This document shows, piece by piece, positions 1-8,220 of a DNA stretch of 11,057 nt. Position numbers and translations under genes: made by a program. The stretch covers positions 1 through 11,057 of the forward strand of contig JADIIX010000365.1 in the NCBI GenBank assembly GCA_027604505.1. Reading direction: 5' to 3'. How positions within the stretch are numbered: position 1 is the stretch's first letter; each line of letters starts with the position of its first letter. Below the pieces are notes generated by a model. The model was given only the letters and a program-made list of their open reading frames with translations. It ran no database searches and was not told the DNA's origin. The DNA is from Gonapodya sp. JEL0774 (taxonomy: Eukaryota; Monoblepharomycota; Monoblepharidomycetes; Monoblepharidales; Gonapodyaceae).

Positions 1-90
1 CATACTCCAGGCCTATCACTAGGCCACCATCCCGTTATAGAGGGCTGAGACCGATACGTAGTGACAGCCCCACTACACTGCGTGCTAGTC

Positions 91-351
91 CTAGTCGGCT
101 GACAATTCCTTTGCAACACTCACCACCCCAAATCTCCCTTCCAATGCCTTCCACAATTCCATTGCAGTTCCGTCCATCAATTTTCCCATTTGAATGGTGA
201 GTTGGCGATTGATTTTTGACTTTATGGTGGAAACAATTAGTTTGTTCGTTGATTTGATTCTGGCAGTGGTTGCGCCAGTGGAGGGAACCGGGATGGTCCT
301 TGAACCGGATCTACTGCCATCCCCAGTAGCACGTGTTCCTGTGGTTGTCAA
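91..351 (-). pseudogene. Copia-type Gag N-terminal fragment
   Basis: This open frame resembles the middle of a copia Gag polyprotein (UBN2 / gag-polypeptide family). It shows a basic-hydrophobic stretch (IKSKINRQLTIQMGKLMDG), then TAMELWKALEGRFGVVSVA, which fits the family's pattern of 'tA.elW..L...f'. There is no ATG: the frame opens at a TTG, with a stop about ten codons upstream of it. The N-terminal part with the usual 'W..W' residues is therefore missing, unless it lies on another exon; an acceptor-like CACAG is present near the start. A GTGAGT immediately after the LEGRFGV region (plus 118-123) could be a splice donor, so the last residues may be intronic. No zinc knuckle or protease follows before the window edge. 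The Gag call rests on a short motif only. It is on the same strand as the pol fragment at 1293-4125, but nothing shows that they belong together. Confidence 0.45.
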
Positions 352-383
352 TGTATTGAGATGATGGAGGGAAGTAATATAGG

Positions 384-1113
384 ATGACTACCAGATGGGA
401 AAGCACAGGCCACTTTCCCAACTTTCCCGCTACCAGCAATCACAACAGCAACGTCCTTTTCTTGCCGAATCTTGGTCCGATTCCCTTCCCAAACAACTGG
501 GGGGCGTCGATTCCCCCGACAATGGTCTTTTCGTCCCAATCGCTGCTCACAACTCAACAACTGCCGCAACAACAGCCTCCCATCACCAGATTCACAGTCC
601 CGACGGAGTCCCCTGAGCTCACCACACGCCAAAGCCAAAGTCAGCGATTTGCTGTGGCGTCTGGATCCAGAACTGCCCCAAAAAGACCCATTCGAAGGGC
701 AATCATCACTCGGGATAGCTTGCAGCACCGCAACGCCATCAGGCGCCCCACAAGCAGTAACAATAGCAATGCAAGACGGAAGTTTGCCAAGTATCTGCGT
801 CCTCTGGATACCGACCAGCTTCTCACACTGGTGGAGCAGCCGATGGGGATTGTGGGATCGCACTCATTGGAGCAGTCGGTGAGTATTTCCACGCCTCTGT
901 TCATCGCAAGCCACCCCTGAAACTCTTCTTTAGATTCAACCAGAATCTGGGCCAGTACCATCGAGCGGGCAAGCAGCGTATTCTGCAGTTCCCCCCCAGA
1001 TGTCAGCTCCGACTCCGGAGTTCCAACATGCCAGTACTGTTGAGCAGTCTCTATCTTCTTCCTTGAACACACCGTACAGAAGAAGCTTAATCTACTTTAT
1101 CCGACGACCATAG
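384..1113 (+). CDS. Possible Gln/Ser/Pro-rich host gene truncated by a copia LTR
   Basis: I do not recognise this protein. Exon 1 (384-878) begins at the first ATG after an in-frame stop at 375 and encodes 165 residues rich in Gln, Ser, Pro, Asn and Arg. It has a poly-Gln/Pro patch near residue 65 and a basic segment around residues 100-140 (RRAIITRD, NARRKFAKYLRP). A 55-bp intron is predicted at 879-933 (GTGAGT donor, CTTTAG acceptor, CTGAA branch-like site). Exon 2 resumes in phase 0 with another Gln/Pro/Ser-rich stretch ending in EFQHAST. At 1038 the frame enters the LTR and reads 24 LTR-derived residues before TAG at 1111-1113. The native C-terminus is therefore lost. Low-complexity composition of this kind is common in fungal regulators, but no DNA-binding domain is visible. 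The opposite strand is also open (348-863 and 641-1072), so the gene call relies on the intron and the continuous composition across it. Confidence 0.4.
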
Positions 1114-1315
1114 CACCACCGTCCCCAAGTGTGTGCACAAGTTTCCCACGTTCCCTCACGTAGCTCACTAACCAATCACCCTATAACAAAACTGTAAAGC
1201 ACAAACTTGTAGAGAATTTTACGGCATGTAATTTTGCTCCATTAATTGAGCCCGTATTTCAACTCCCCGTGGTGCTAGAGCCATCCGAAATGTCAAAACT
1301 CTCTGTATCTCAACA
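1038..1315 (-). repeat. 3' LTR of the left copia element
   Basis: This is a 278-bp LTR read on the minus strand. It begins TGTTGAG at 1315 and ends CTCAACA at 1038, giving the canonical TG...CA ends and a 7-bp terminal inverted repeat. Its last 69 bases (1106 down to 1038) align without gaps to 8152-8220, the LTR end in front of the right copia element, with 53 of 69 bases identical by eye. The pol frame on the same strand ends inside the first 23 bases of this LTR. Beyond its 3' end the sequence (GTACT on the minus strand) does not match the primer binding site used at 8221, so this is a 3' LTR bordering host sequence. Confidence 0.85.
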
Positions 1316-1959
1316 GAGTGTCTGCAACATTATCAACTCCAGCAATGTGCTTGACTTCCACTCGTCCTCTCTGAACTTTTTCCCTACTCCACATCTCTAG
1401 CACATCAATGTGCTTTGTTCTTCCATGACAGATGTTGAGACTAGTAACCACTTTGATTGCGGTTTCACTGTCGGTAAGAATTAGACTTGGCCCCCTGTGA
1501 CCCTTCAGATCACCAAAGAGGCTCCGCAGGTACACTGCCTGACAAGCAGTTTCTGTCAGCGCATACCGTTCCGCCTCAGTTGTTGACAGTGCCACGAGCT
1601 TCTGTCGCTTGCTTGTGAAAGAGATTCCAGCTCCCACAAGTTTGAAAATGAAACCTGCTGTGGACTGCCTTGAGGGATCATTCTCTGCCCAGTCTGCATC
1701 TGAGAATCCTTCCAATGCCGTTCCTCCTTCAGCGCTAAAACACAGTCCGTAATTCAAAGTCCCTTTGAGATAACCAAATATCTTCATGACTCCTTCCCAG
1801 TGCCACATACTGAATGTGTCTTGGAAGCGAGCATACTAGCTGGTTGAAAAGAGAATGTCCGGTCTTGTCCCCTTTCCCAACCACATGAGACTCCCGATTG
1901 CTTCACAAAACAGAAATCCATCGAGCTCAGAACTATCTTCGCCGCGTGGTATGCTGCGA

Positions 1960-2237
1960 TTAATGAGCTTTTGCGGACTTCGGGGTGGTTGCGACGTTAA
2001 CATATTATCTTTATTCTCCCGTCGCTGTGCACTACTGTGGTCACTATTGCTGCACTCTCGCCCCACACTCCAAGTCCAATTGCTCACTACATAACTCCAC
2101 AACCAGGAACGCTACAGAGATCGTTCAAGCACAAAAACACATCTACTCTTCAAGGCGGTTTCAATGCGCCTATCAGCGTCCTCAGATCACTGTCCGTTGT
2201 CGAGCTCTTCAACATCCAACTCCCCCATACTTCAATA
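1960..2237 (+). mobile_element. 278-bp non-autonomous insertion, copy 1 (4-bp target duplication)
   Basis: Copy 1 starts TTAATGAGCTTTTG and ends TACTTCAATA on the plus strand. It is flanked by a 4-bp direct repeat, GCGA, at 1956-1959 and 2238-2241. It interrupts the minus-strand copia pol gene between reverse transcriptase and the RNase H region. Removing the element and one duplication copy (282 bp) brings the two pol segments back into one frame across ...LHLDR|SIPRG.... Copy 2 at 2715-2992 is similar over its whole length but in opposite orientation. No ORF of its own is convincing, there is no poly(A) tail, no clear RNA polymerase III boxes, and no clear terminal inverted repeat. I cannot assign a superfamily. 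Confidence 0.85.
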
Positions 2238-2714
2238 GCGATCCAAGTGAAGATCCTTCCCGTCATGCATCGGTGTCCTTGAGGTTCTGACTTCCCACAT
2301 ACCGAGACACTCCATCATTTTCTTGACGTACGTTTGCTGATGCACCCAGATTTTTGCATCTTCAAAACCAAATTCCCAGCCGAGAAATGATTGAGGTTTA
2401 CCAACTTCCCGAAAGTCAAATCGTGCCGCAAGGAGACCCTTGGTATCCTGGATCCCACCGCTCCCTCGCTTTTCCACCATGAACGTGTCGTCCACGTGGA
2501 ATAAAAGAAATGTAGTAGAGTCCGACTTGACGAATAAACAGGGATCCTTCTCAGTTGGATGGTATCCCATTTCAAGAAGATAGTCTGATAAAGTTTGATT
2601 CCACCAGAGAGGGCTCTGCTGCAACCCATACAGCGGCTTCTTTAGTCTCAACTTCTTGCCATCTGTGAATGCAAACTTATCCAGAACATACGCCGGGATG
2701 CCTGTCGGACGTTG

Positions 2715-2992
2715 TATTGAAGTACGGGTGGAGTTTGGATGTTGAACAGTTCAACAACGGACAGTGATCCAAGAACGCCAATAGGCGCATTGAAATTGCC
2801 TTAAAGAGTAGATGCGTTTTGGTACTTGAACAATCTCTCTAGTGTTCCTGGTTGTGGAGTTATGTAGTGAGCAATTGGACTTGGAGTGTGGGCCGAGAGT
2901 ACTGTAGTAGTGACCACAGTAGTGCACAGTGATAGAGCAATTGAGAACAATATCACGTTGCAACTGCCACCAACCCCTCAAAAGCTCATTAA
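2715..2992 (-). mobile_element. 278-bp non-autonomous insertion, copy 2 (4-bp target duplication)
   Basis: Copy 2 lies on the minus strand, with the same 14-base start (TTAATGAGCTTTTG, at 2992 downward) and the same 10-base end (TACTTCAATA, ending at 2715) as copy 1. It is flanked by CAAC on the minus strand (GTTG at 2711-2714 and 2993-2996 on plus). It interrupts reverse transcriptase after the DPEEQVIAQ segment. Removing the element and one CAAC restores the frame into RPTGIPAYVLDKF. The two copies differ by many substitutions and by compensating 2-bp gaps in the left third and near the right end, so they are old or came from different source copies. Confidence 0.85.
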
Positions 2993-4125
2993 GTTGCGCA
3001 ATGACTTGTTCCTCAGGGTCCAGATCCCTTGATTGAAGTAATGCGGTGTCACAGTCAATTTGCTCCACCTTCCATCCATGTAATGCTGAGAGCGCGATCA
3101 ACATTTGCAGAGATTCAGTGTGTGCAACTGGCGAATAATTGTCTGTTCCTGCGCCGTTGGTTTCCTGGTATCCCCTAGCAACAAGCCGAGCCTTGCGTTT
3201 CATCTCATCTTGTGACAGCGGCTTCTCTGTCCAAACAAAACAAGTTTCCACGGACTTTTCATCCAGCTTCTTGGAGACATTGTACTTTTCATCTTTTGAA
3301 GCTCCTGTTCCACCGCATCAAAGAATGCATCAGGAATGTGGTCCAGAACAACTTTGATGTATTCACTGTCCAATTGCATCCAGCTCACAGAGTCCGAATC
3401 TTTTCCAAAGAAAGCCGGCTGTGACTGAAAGCGTACACTTTTCTCCCTAGCAGGAAGATTTTCCCATTTCTTGGCCTTGGTGGGTGTGGAAGGGGCCTGA
3501 GGAGTCGGCGCACTCCTGTGAGGTGTCTCGATTCCCCCATCACCCAAATATCCTCCAGACAACTGCACCAATCCATCATCGTCCATTAATTGCTCTCCAG
3601 CCCTCCTAAAGCCGCCTCGTGGCTCCGGGAGGTCCCTCTGTTCGGTTTCAGTACCAGCTGACGATGTGTTTGGAAGGTCAGCAACCACGTCTTGGAGTCT
3701 GTTGACCAGGGAATTGTTGGAGAGTTGAGGAAACGTTTTTCTGACATGAGTGGCTTCATCAAAGATGGTGTCACTCGTGCTGCCAGTGTAAATCTTTCCC
3801 GTCTCTCTGTCCAGCAATCGATATCCCTTCATCCCATCCTTCTCAGTATAACTGACAATCACAAGCTTGATGGATTTTGGATCAAATTTCCTTCTCTTTT
3901 TGTCGTATATCTGGAGGTAAGTGTCACAACCAAAGATACGTAGGTGACTGACTTTGGGTTTCCTTCCAGTGAAAGCTTCCTCCAGCGTCGTCTCTTGTTT
4001 CTCCACAACGGTTCGATTCCTAACGTAAACAAAAGCGTCCATCGCACGAGTCCAATATTTCAGAGGAAGTTCAGAGAATGCAAGTAAGGTACGTATTCCT
4101 TCACCAACGAGCCTGTTGATGCGCT

Positions 4126-4320
4126 TAGTGCTCCGACCCGCCGGGCCAAAAACCCAGACCCGACCCGACCCGGTACTGCGAGTCAGGGCCGGGTCAGTGC
4201 TCTCTCTGACCCGGACCCGGCGGGTCAGGTTTGGGTCGGGTTCGGGTCGCAGATGTGGTTGGTACCGCCGGGTCGGGTCCTGAGATCAGGGACCCATCCC
4301 TGACCCGTCAACCCAATTTA
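4126..4320 (+). repeat. hAT left terminal and subterminal repeat region
   Basis: After the 16-bp terminal repeat come about a dozen GACCCG/CGGGTC motifs in both orientations within 195 bp, some overlapping as direct repeats (around 4157-4172). A 9-bp perfect stem, CCGGGTCAG at 4189-4197 with CTGACCCGG at 4206-4214, encloses an 8-base loop. A second stem with one bulge lies at about 4275-4295 (GGGTCCTGA with TCAGGGACCC). Clustered short subterminal motifs of this sort are typical transposase-binding sites in hAT elements; binding here is inferred. The region ends about 107 bp before the transposase start and probably adjoins its promoter, though I see no clear TATA box. Confidence 0.8.
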
Positions 4321-4426
4321 TTTTTCAAAATAGTGGCAGAGCCACCAGCCACAGCATTTTCTCTTTCGTAGGAGCGAGCTGGAAGTTACTTTTGTATTCT
4401 GTGTTGTCGTCAAACAGACATACATC

Positions 4427-7111
4427 ATGGCAAGCATTGATGTGGATATTGACCCGATGCACCCCACAAGTGGGGATGATGAACGTTCCGCATACCCGTC
4501 CTCGTCGTCTGCCGGTGAGGGCAGAGAGAGACTTGTCACCAGCAAGTCCCGCATTTGGACGTTCTTTGAGAAAGCTGTTGTTGGTGAAGGAAAGAAGATG
4601 AGGGCTCAATGCAAAAATTGCAAGTGAGTGACGCATGAAGTTTGCTGCAGCAGTGCAGCTTCTCAGTTGTGATTTGTGAAACGGCATTCTGCACTCTGCA
4701 GAGAACAAATTGTTGTAGGAGCAGACTCCACATCTGCTATGCGCAGACATCTTTTTTGCAAACACCCTCGAGCAGAAGGAGTTGTGGAGCTGATGATAGC
4801 AAGTGGTGATCACATGCCAGACACGCAGACACAGCTGTCAGGGTTATCAGCATCTTCTGAACATGGAAAGGGACTACATGTGAGTACACTTATTGCAGGA
4901 GATACATCAGCATTTTGTAGCTACAAAATTTGATCTTTGCGTTCAGTTATTACCCTTCAGTGTTCAGAAATTTTGGGAATTGCTCGGCCGATGGATTGTG
5001 TGTGACGACCAGTCCTTCTCAGTCGTCGAGAATCAACATTTTCGTCGTTTAATTCAACTTTGTAACACACGCGCCATCCCTCCAAGTGCTGATGTAATCA
5101 GAATGGACATTGATGCGGAGTATGTTAAGGAATCCAGGAAACTGAAGACAGAGTTCGAGGTGAGTTCAAAAGTCTGCTCCAGGCATCCGTTGAGAACGCA
5201 ATTCTGACATTATGTACAGGAAAATTCATCTCGTATCTTGTTTACAACTGACGCGTGGACATCTCCAAATTGTCTGCCCATAATCAGAATCACAGCACAC
5301 TGGATTGATGCCCAATGGCGACTGCAACAAGTCCTCTTGGATTTTGGTATCCTTGAGGGATCTCACACGGGAGTGAGGCTAGCTGAGTCGTTTGTTGATA
5401 GCATGGACGAATTTGGAGTCCTCCCAATGGTGAGTTTTGTCTTCTGACTCTTGTTCAATTGCATTACGTCTATCGCTAAAACAATCGGAACAACTTCCTC
5501 TAAAAGATTCTTGCGCTAACAACAGACAGTGCGGCCAACAACGGAACAATGGTGGCTGAGCTTGTACCGTTGTGTGCCTCGAGGTCCACAACCTTTTCGA
5601 CCGACAACCACATCAAGTGTGTTGCACACGCCATCAACCTCGCCGCACAGCTTGCTGTCAAGGAAACAAAAGGTACGGCATCTGAAAGAAGTGACCAAGA
5701 AATTTTGGACGGTATTGAATTGGCAGCCATCGGGGGAGCCATTGCAAAGGTATGAACTATGACTTCAGCAGGAACTTGTCATAAAAGCACCGTCTGACTT
5801 CTGTCTTACAACGTACAACTCCAGCTACGTGCTGCAATTGTGGATTTTGGGCGTCACCTCAGCGCAGGCAGAAGCTCAAGCAAATATGCGTTCTGGAGAA
5901 CATAGAGCACACTCTGGAGCTCATAAGAGACGTGAAGACAAGATGGAATTCCACACATGATATGATCGAGAGAGCATTGTTGCTCCGGAAGGTGAGTTGT
6001 CATTTTTTGAGGTTAGTGGATGTGGTTCGGCAGGATCCTGCCAACGAACTATTGTTGGATCTGTTGGATCGGAGACACTTGTAGGCTCTTGACGTCCTCA
6101 CCGCGCGTGAAGAGGACCTCAAAAAGTTTGCCATGGACGAAGCGGAGTGGAAAATGTTGGCGGAGTTGCTAACATTGCTGGTGGTGAGTCAGTTGATAAT
6201 CGCTCGACTTGTCCCTTTGAGAGTGCTCACACATCACATCATTTCTTCTCCGTTAGATATTTGTAGAAGTCTCAAAGATACTTTCTGGGTCGAAATACGC
6301 AACAAATGGCTATATCCTCCCCGTCTTGAACTTTCTTCTGGACAAGCTCGAAACTTTGAATTTCAGGAACGAGATGGTGGAGAACGCGAGAAAAGGCGCG
6401 TGGAACAAACTCCAAACTGATTATGCGAGGAGGGATACACCTTGTTACATCCTCGGAATGGGTGAGTAGATGAGTTTTTGCTCCAGTTTTGGGCATTCGG
6501 GAGTTGCACCACGGCAACTAAGCATCAGCTTTAAGTCCTAGATCCCCGTATCAAGACGGCATACTTTGACGGTCATGGATGGGACCAGGAGGTGAAGGAC
6601 TTGGCGAGCAGGCAAATTGAGGGCGAGTATCGTAAGTACCTTGGAGAGACTGCATCTTCCACAGAAGCTCCGGCAAACTCAGATGAGGACAATAAAACTG
6701 AGTTCATGGCTCACATGTTGGTGGGGCTCAGTGGTGGGAGGTCAAAGAAGAAAAGAAGGATTGAACGGGAAGAGGAATTGGATGTTTACCTGGAGGAGGA
6801 AACTGCGGACTTCACACGTGTGGATCCTCTCCAATGGTGGAAGGTGAGTTTGCATGCATATTCTGTCTTAGGGGAGACATCGCGGGGAACAGCCTTGATA
6901 CTCTTCATTTCTGACGCAGGTGCATGAAGCCCGTTTCCCTGTTCTTGCGTGGATGGCGCGGGACTTTCTGGCTATTCAGGCAACCAGTGTTGCATCAGAG
7001 CGAGCCTTCTCTGGAGGAGCAGAGTTGATTACGAAGAAGAGGGGTTCATTGGCTCCGGAGACAGTTCGGAAAGTTATGTGTTTGAAGTCATGGTGGTCCC
7101 AGAATGCATAG
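4427..7111 (+). CDS. hAT transposase, ten exons, one frameshift
   Basis: Proposed exons: 4427-4623, 4702-4879, 4947-5159, 5220-5429, 5507-5749, 5825-5991, 6085-6183, 6257-6461, 6542-6843 and 6920-7111, about 668 residues. The exon 3 start could instead be 4968. Domains in order: a BED zinc finger (residues about 42-90: RIWTFF, CKNC, then HLFCKH); a helical segment (KFWELLGRWIV, FSVVENQHFRRLI); the RNase H-like core with first Asp in FTTDAWTS (about residue 206) and second Asp in TTDSAANNGTM (about 273); the CVAHAINL C..H motif; TRWNSTHDMIERALLLRK; SGSKYATNGYILPVL; and the C-terminal hAT dimerisation domain (PVLAWMARDFLAIQATSVASERAFSGG, split here only by description), where the final catalytic Glu is expected. 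A 1-base frame change occurs at about 5845-5850, between IVDF and ASPQRRQK in exon 6, so the copy is probably inactive unless this is a sequencing error. All other exon junctions keep frame. Confidence 0.88.
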
Positions 7112-7275
7112 ACATGTGAATTATAGAGATAACTAACCCTCAACCCTCAATAGTGAATAGATAGTAACACATTCATGCAAAATTGATTGCTTTGGTTTGC
7201 GAAGCAGGATTGAGACTGTGGTCACGGAAGTCCGAACTCCGAACTTGAACCGACAACGCTCAACTGCCATAATCA
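7112..7275. other. Spacer between the transposase and the second hAT gene
   Basis: This is an AT-rich stretch after the transposase TAG, with short direct repeats (CAACCCTCAA region at 7136-7150) and several ATAGA/AATAG motifs. It could hold the transposase polyadenylation region and the promoter of the downstream gene. No canonical AATAAA or TATA box is obvious. Confidence 0.3.
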
Positions 7276-7879
7276 ATGAGCGTGGTGTCCCGTCCATACA
7301 GTCAAGGGGTCAAGAACGGAACCGCAATCATTTCCAATCGGTGGACCGCTTCAGGCGACAGAAAACACGAAAAACATGATGGAGGTTGCGGACGAAGTCT
7401 TCAAGTCGGGGACCTGGTAGTCATAACGCAACTGTGGGAGCCAGGAGATGATGTTTGCAAGTGGGTTGTGACTACTTTGGTTCCCTACAGTGATCCCGAG
7501 GTGGGTAGTTCTTTTTACAGTTTGAAACGTTCAACCCATCAATCAGGACAATTCGCAGCATCCCCACGTCGGTTCACAATACAGCTGCTGCGTGGCAGAA
7601 TTACATTCTGAGGATGAGATTGACGTGATTTGTGGCCATGATGGTGTGAGTGCCAAGGTATTGTCGTTGTTCGAGGACAATGAGTCAGAAGCCATACAGA
7701 AGTATGGGGTGAGTGACAACCGTTGAAACCAATTGTTTTATGGACGCCATCGTATTCTCAATAATACTCATTGGCAGGAGGCCCTGGGCGGGGCAGCATT
7801 GGTTAAGACCTTCCACTCTTGGAACCATCTCACAGTTGAACAGTGGGAACGCCTGCATGGGAAAGGCAACTACTTGTAG
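7276..7879 (+). CDS. Unknown second protein inside the hAT element, three exons
   Basis: Proposed exons 7276-7500, 7547-7708 and 7778-7879 give 162 residues. Introns are 46 bp (GTGGGT...TCAG) and 69 bp (GTGAGT...GGCAG), the same style as in the transposase upstream. The first exon contains LQVGDLVVITQLWEPGDDVCKW, read in two parts as LQVGDLVVITQ and LWEPGDDVCKW. The second is acidic (AELHSEDEIDVICG, LFEDNESEAIQKYG). The third ends WNHLTVEQWERLHGKGNYL and TAG at 7877-7879. Splicing gives one open frame, whereas reading through intron 1 stops at 7609-7611. I recognise no domain. The start is uncertain: an overlapping frame offers MMEVADEVFKSG near 7377 that would join after a 1-base change, and an upstream exon is possible. 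It lies 165 bp after the transposase stop and before the right subterminal repeats. It may be an accessory gene, a captured host fragment, or decayed coding sequence. Confidence 0.5.
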
Positions 7880-7994
7880 TTTTGTAGATAGTATCAATGA
7901 ATCATAGACAATACGATGGTAGAATAAGCTATGTATGTCTCTTGTATCTACTCAGACTATGTGCCGGAGCCAGCTGATCGAAAAAATATGTATC

Positions 7995-8151
7995 ACAGGT
8001 CGGTTCGGGTCCAGGTCAGACCCAGCACTAACCCGCCGGGTTGGGTCGAGAACGGGTCGGGTTCGGGGCGGGTCCGGGTCAAAAGAATTTGTGCCGGGTC
8101 GGGTACGGGTTGACATGAAACCTGGCCTGGTACCAGCGGGTCGGAGCACTA
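7995..8151 (+). repeat. hAT right subterminal and terminal repeat region
   Basis: About six CGGGTC motifs plus near-matches occur within 157 bp, nearly all in the same orientation, followed by the right 16-bp terminal repeat at 8136-8151. It mirrors the left end in composition but has fewer inverted motifs. A GGTACC lies just inside both ends (left at about 4261, right at about 8129). Confidence 0.8.
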
Positions 8152-8220
8152 CGTCAGATAAACTAAATTAAGCTTTTTATGTACGACGTGTTCAAATAAG
8201 TGAATTGTAACGGCTCAACA
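8152..8220 (+). repeat. Truncated 5' LTR end of the right copia element
   Basis: The last 69 bases of an LTR, ending GGCTCAACA, begin exactly at the hAT right terminus. They align without gaps to the last 69 bases of the LTR at 1038-1315 (53 of 69 identical). The first three quarters of the LTR are absent. The primer binding site follows directly. Confidence 0.85.

Larger units (their letters stand above)
1293..4125 (-). pseudogene. Copia pol 3' half: integrase C-term, RT, RNase H (degenerate, interrupted)
   Basis: Read on the minus strand from the hAT junction at 4125. The integrase C-terminus starts with RINRLVGEGIR, continues through YWTRAMDAFVYVRNRT and TGRKPKVSHLRIFGC, and includes the GYRLLDRETGKIY block. 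Next comes a Ser/Pro-rich linker, then reverse transcriptase (RVT_2): KRKARLVARGYQE, SPVAHTESLQ, WKVEQIDCDTALL, KKPLYGLQQSPLWWNQ, and the catalytic FHVDD in place of YVDD. The copia RNase H follows: GFSDADW, ALSTTEAERYAL, LTDSETA and RTKHID, which retains the acidic residues. The frame is broken by a shift near 3293-3297, by an in-frame TAG at 1836-1838 (STS*YARF, expected CAG), and by 278-bp insertions at 2715-2992 and 1960-2237. The final TGA at 1293-1295 lies inside the LTR. Gag, protease and the first half of integrase are absent; the hAT terminus cuts the gene at 4125. Confidence 0.92.
4126..8151 (+). mobile_element. hAT-superfamily DNA transposon, 4026 bp
   Basis: The element is bounded by 16-bp perfect terminal inverted repeats: TAGTGCTCCGACCCGC at 4126-4141 and its reverse complement at 8136-8151. 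The first five bases, TAGTG, fit the hAT terminal consensus YARNG. Both subterminal regions are packed with GACCCG/CGGGTC motifs. Inside lie a BED-finger hAT transposase (4427-7111) and a possible second gene (7276-7879) on the same strand. The 8 bases flanking the two ends differ (GATGCGCT at 4118-4125, CGTCAGAT at 8152-8159), so the expected 8-bp target duplication is missing. The left flank is a copia integrase gene and the right flank is a copia LTR. Confidence 0.93.

Noticed and set aside
348-1072. Two long minus-strand open frames (348-863 and 641-1072)
   Set aside because: They lie opposite the spliced plus-strand frame, one begins inside the LTR, neither has a recognisable domain, and no splice sites link them.
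1038-1315. Equal length (278 bp) of the LTR and the two inserted elements suggesting they are the same repeat
   Set aside because: The LTR shares neither the termini nor visible internal similarity with the insertions, so the equal length is a coincidence.
1960-1967. TTAA at the start of the 278-bp element as a piggyBac target site
   Set aside because: The other end has no TTAA, and the flanking duplications are GCGA and CAAC, so TTAA belongs to the element.
1985-2290. Plus-strand ORF whose protein resembles part of the minus-strand ORF at 2751-3251
   Set aside because: The similarity comes from the two inverted copies of the 278-bp element at DNA level; it is not a conserved gene.
1960-2992. 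The 278-bp insertions as spliceosomal introns or introner elements
   Set aside because: They do not begin with GT and end with AG in the sense of pol, and one copy is inserted in the opposite orientation.
4126-4320. GC-rich repeated motifs as a CRISPR array or a simple-sequence expansion
   Set aside because: The repeats are 6 bp, irregularly spaced and in both orientations next to a terminal inverted repeat, as expected for hAT subterminal sites.
4325-4813. Minus-strand ORF of 162 codons over the first transposase exons
   Set aside because: It is antisense to the BED finger exons and shows no domain.
7697-7907. Plus ORF 7713-7907 and minus ORF 7685-7897 as genes
   Set aside because: Both overlap the predicted intron and last exon of the second hAT gene in other frames and have no recognisable features.
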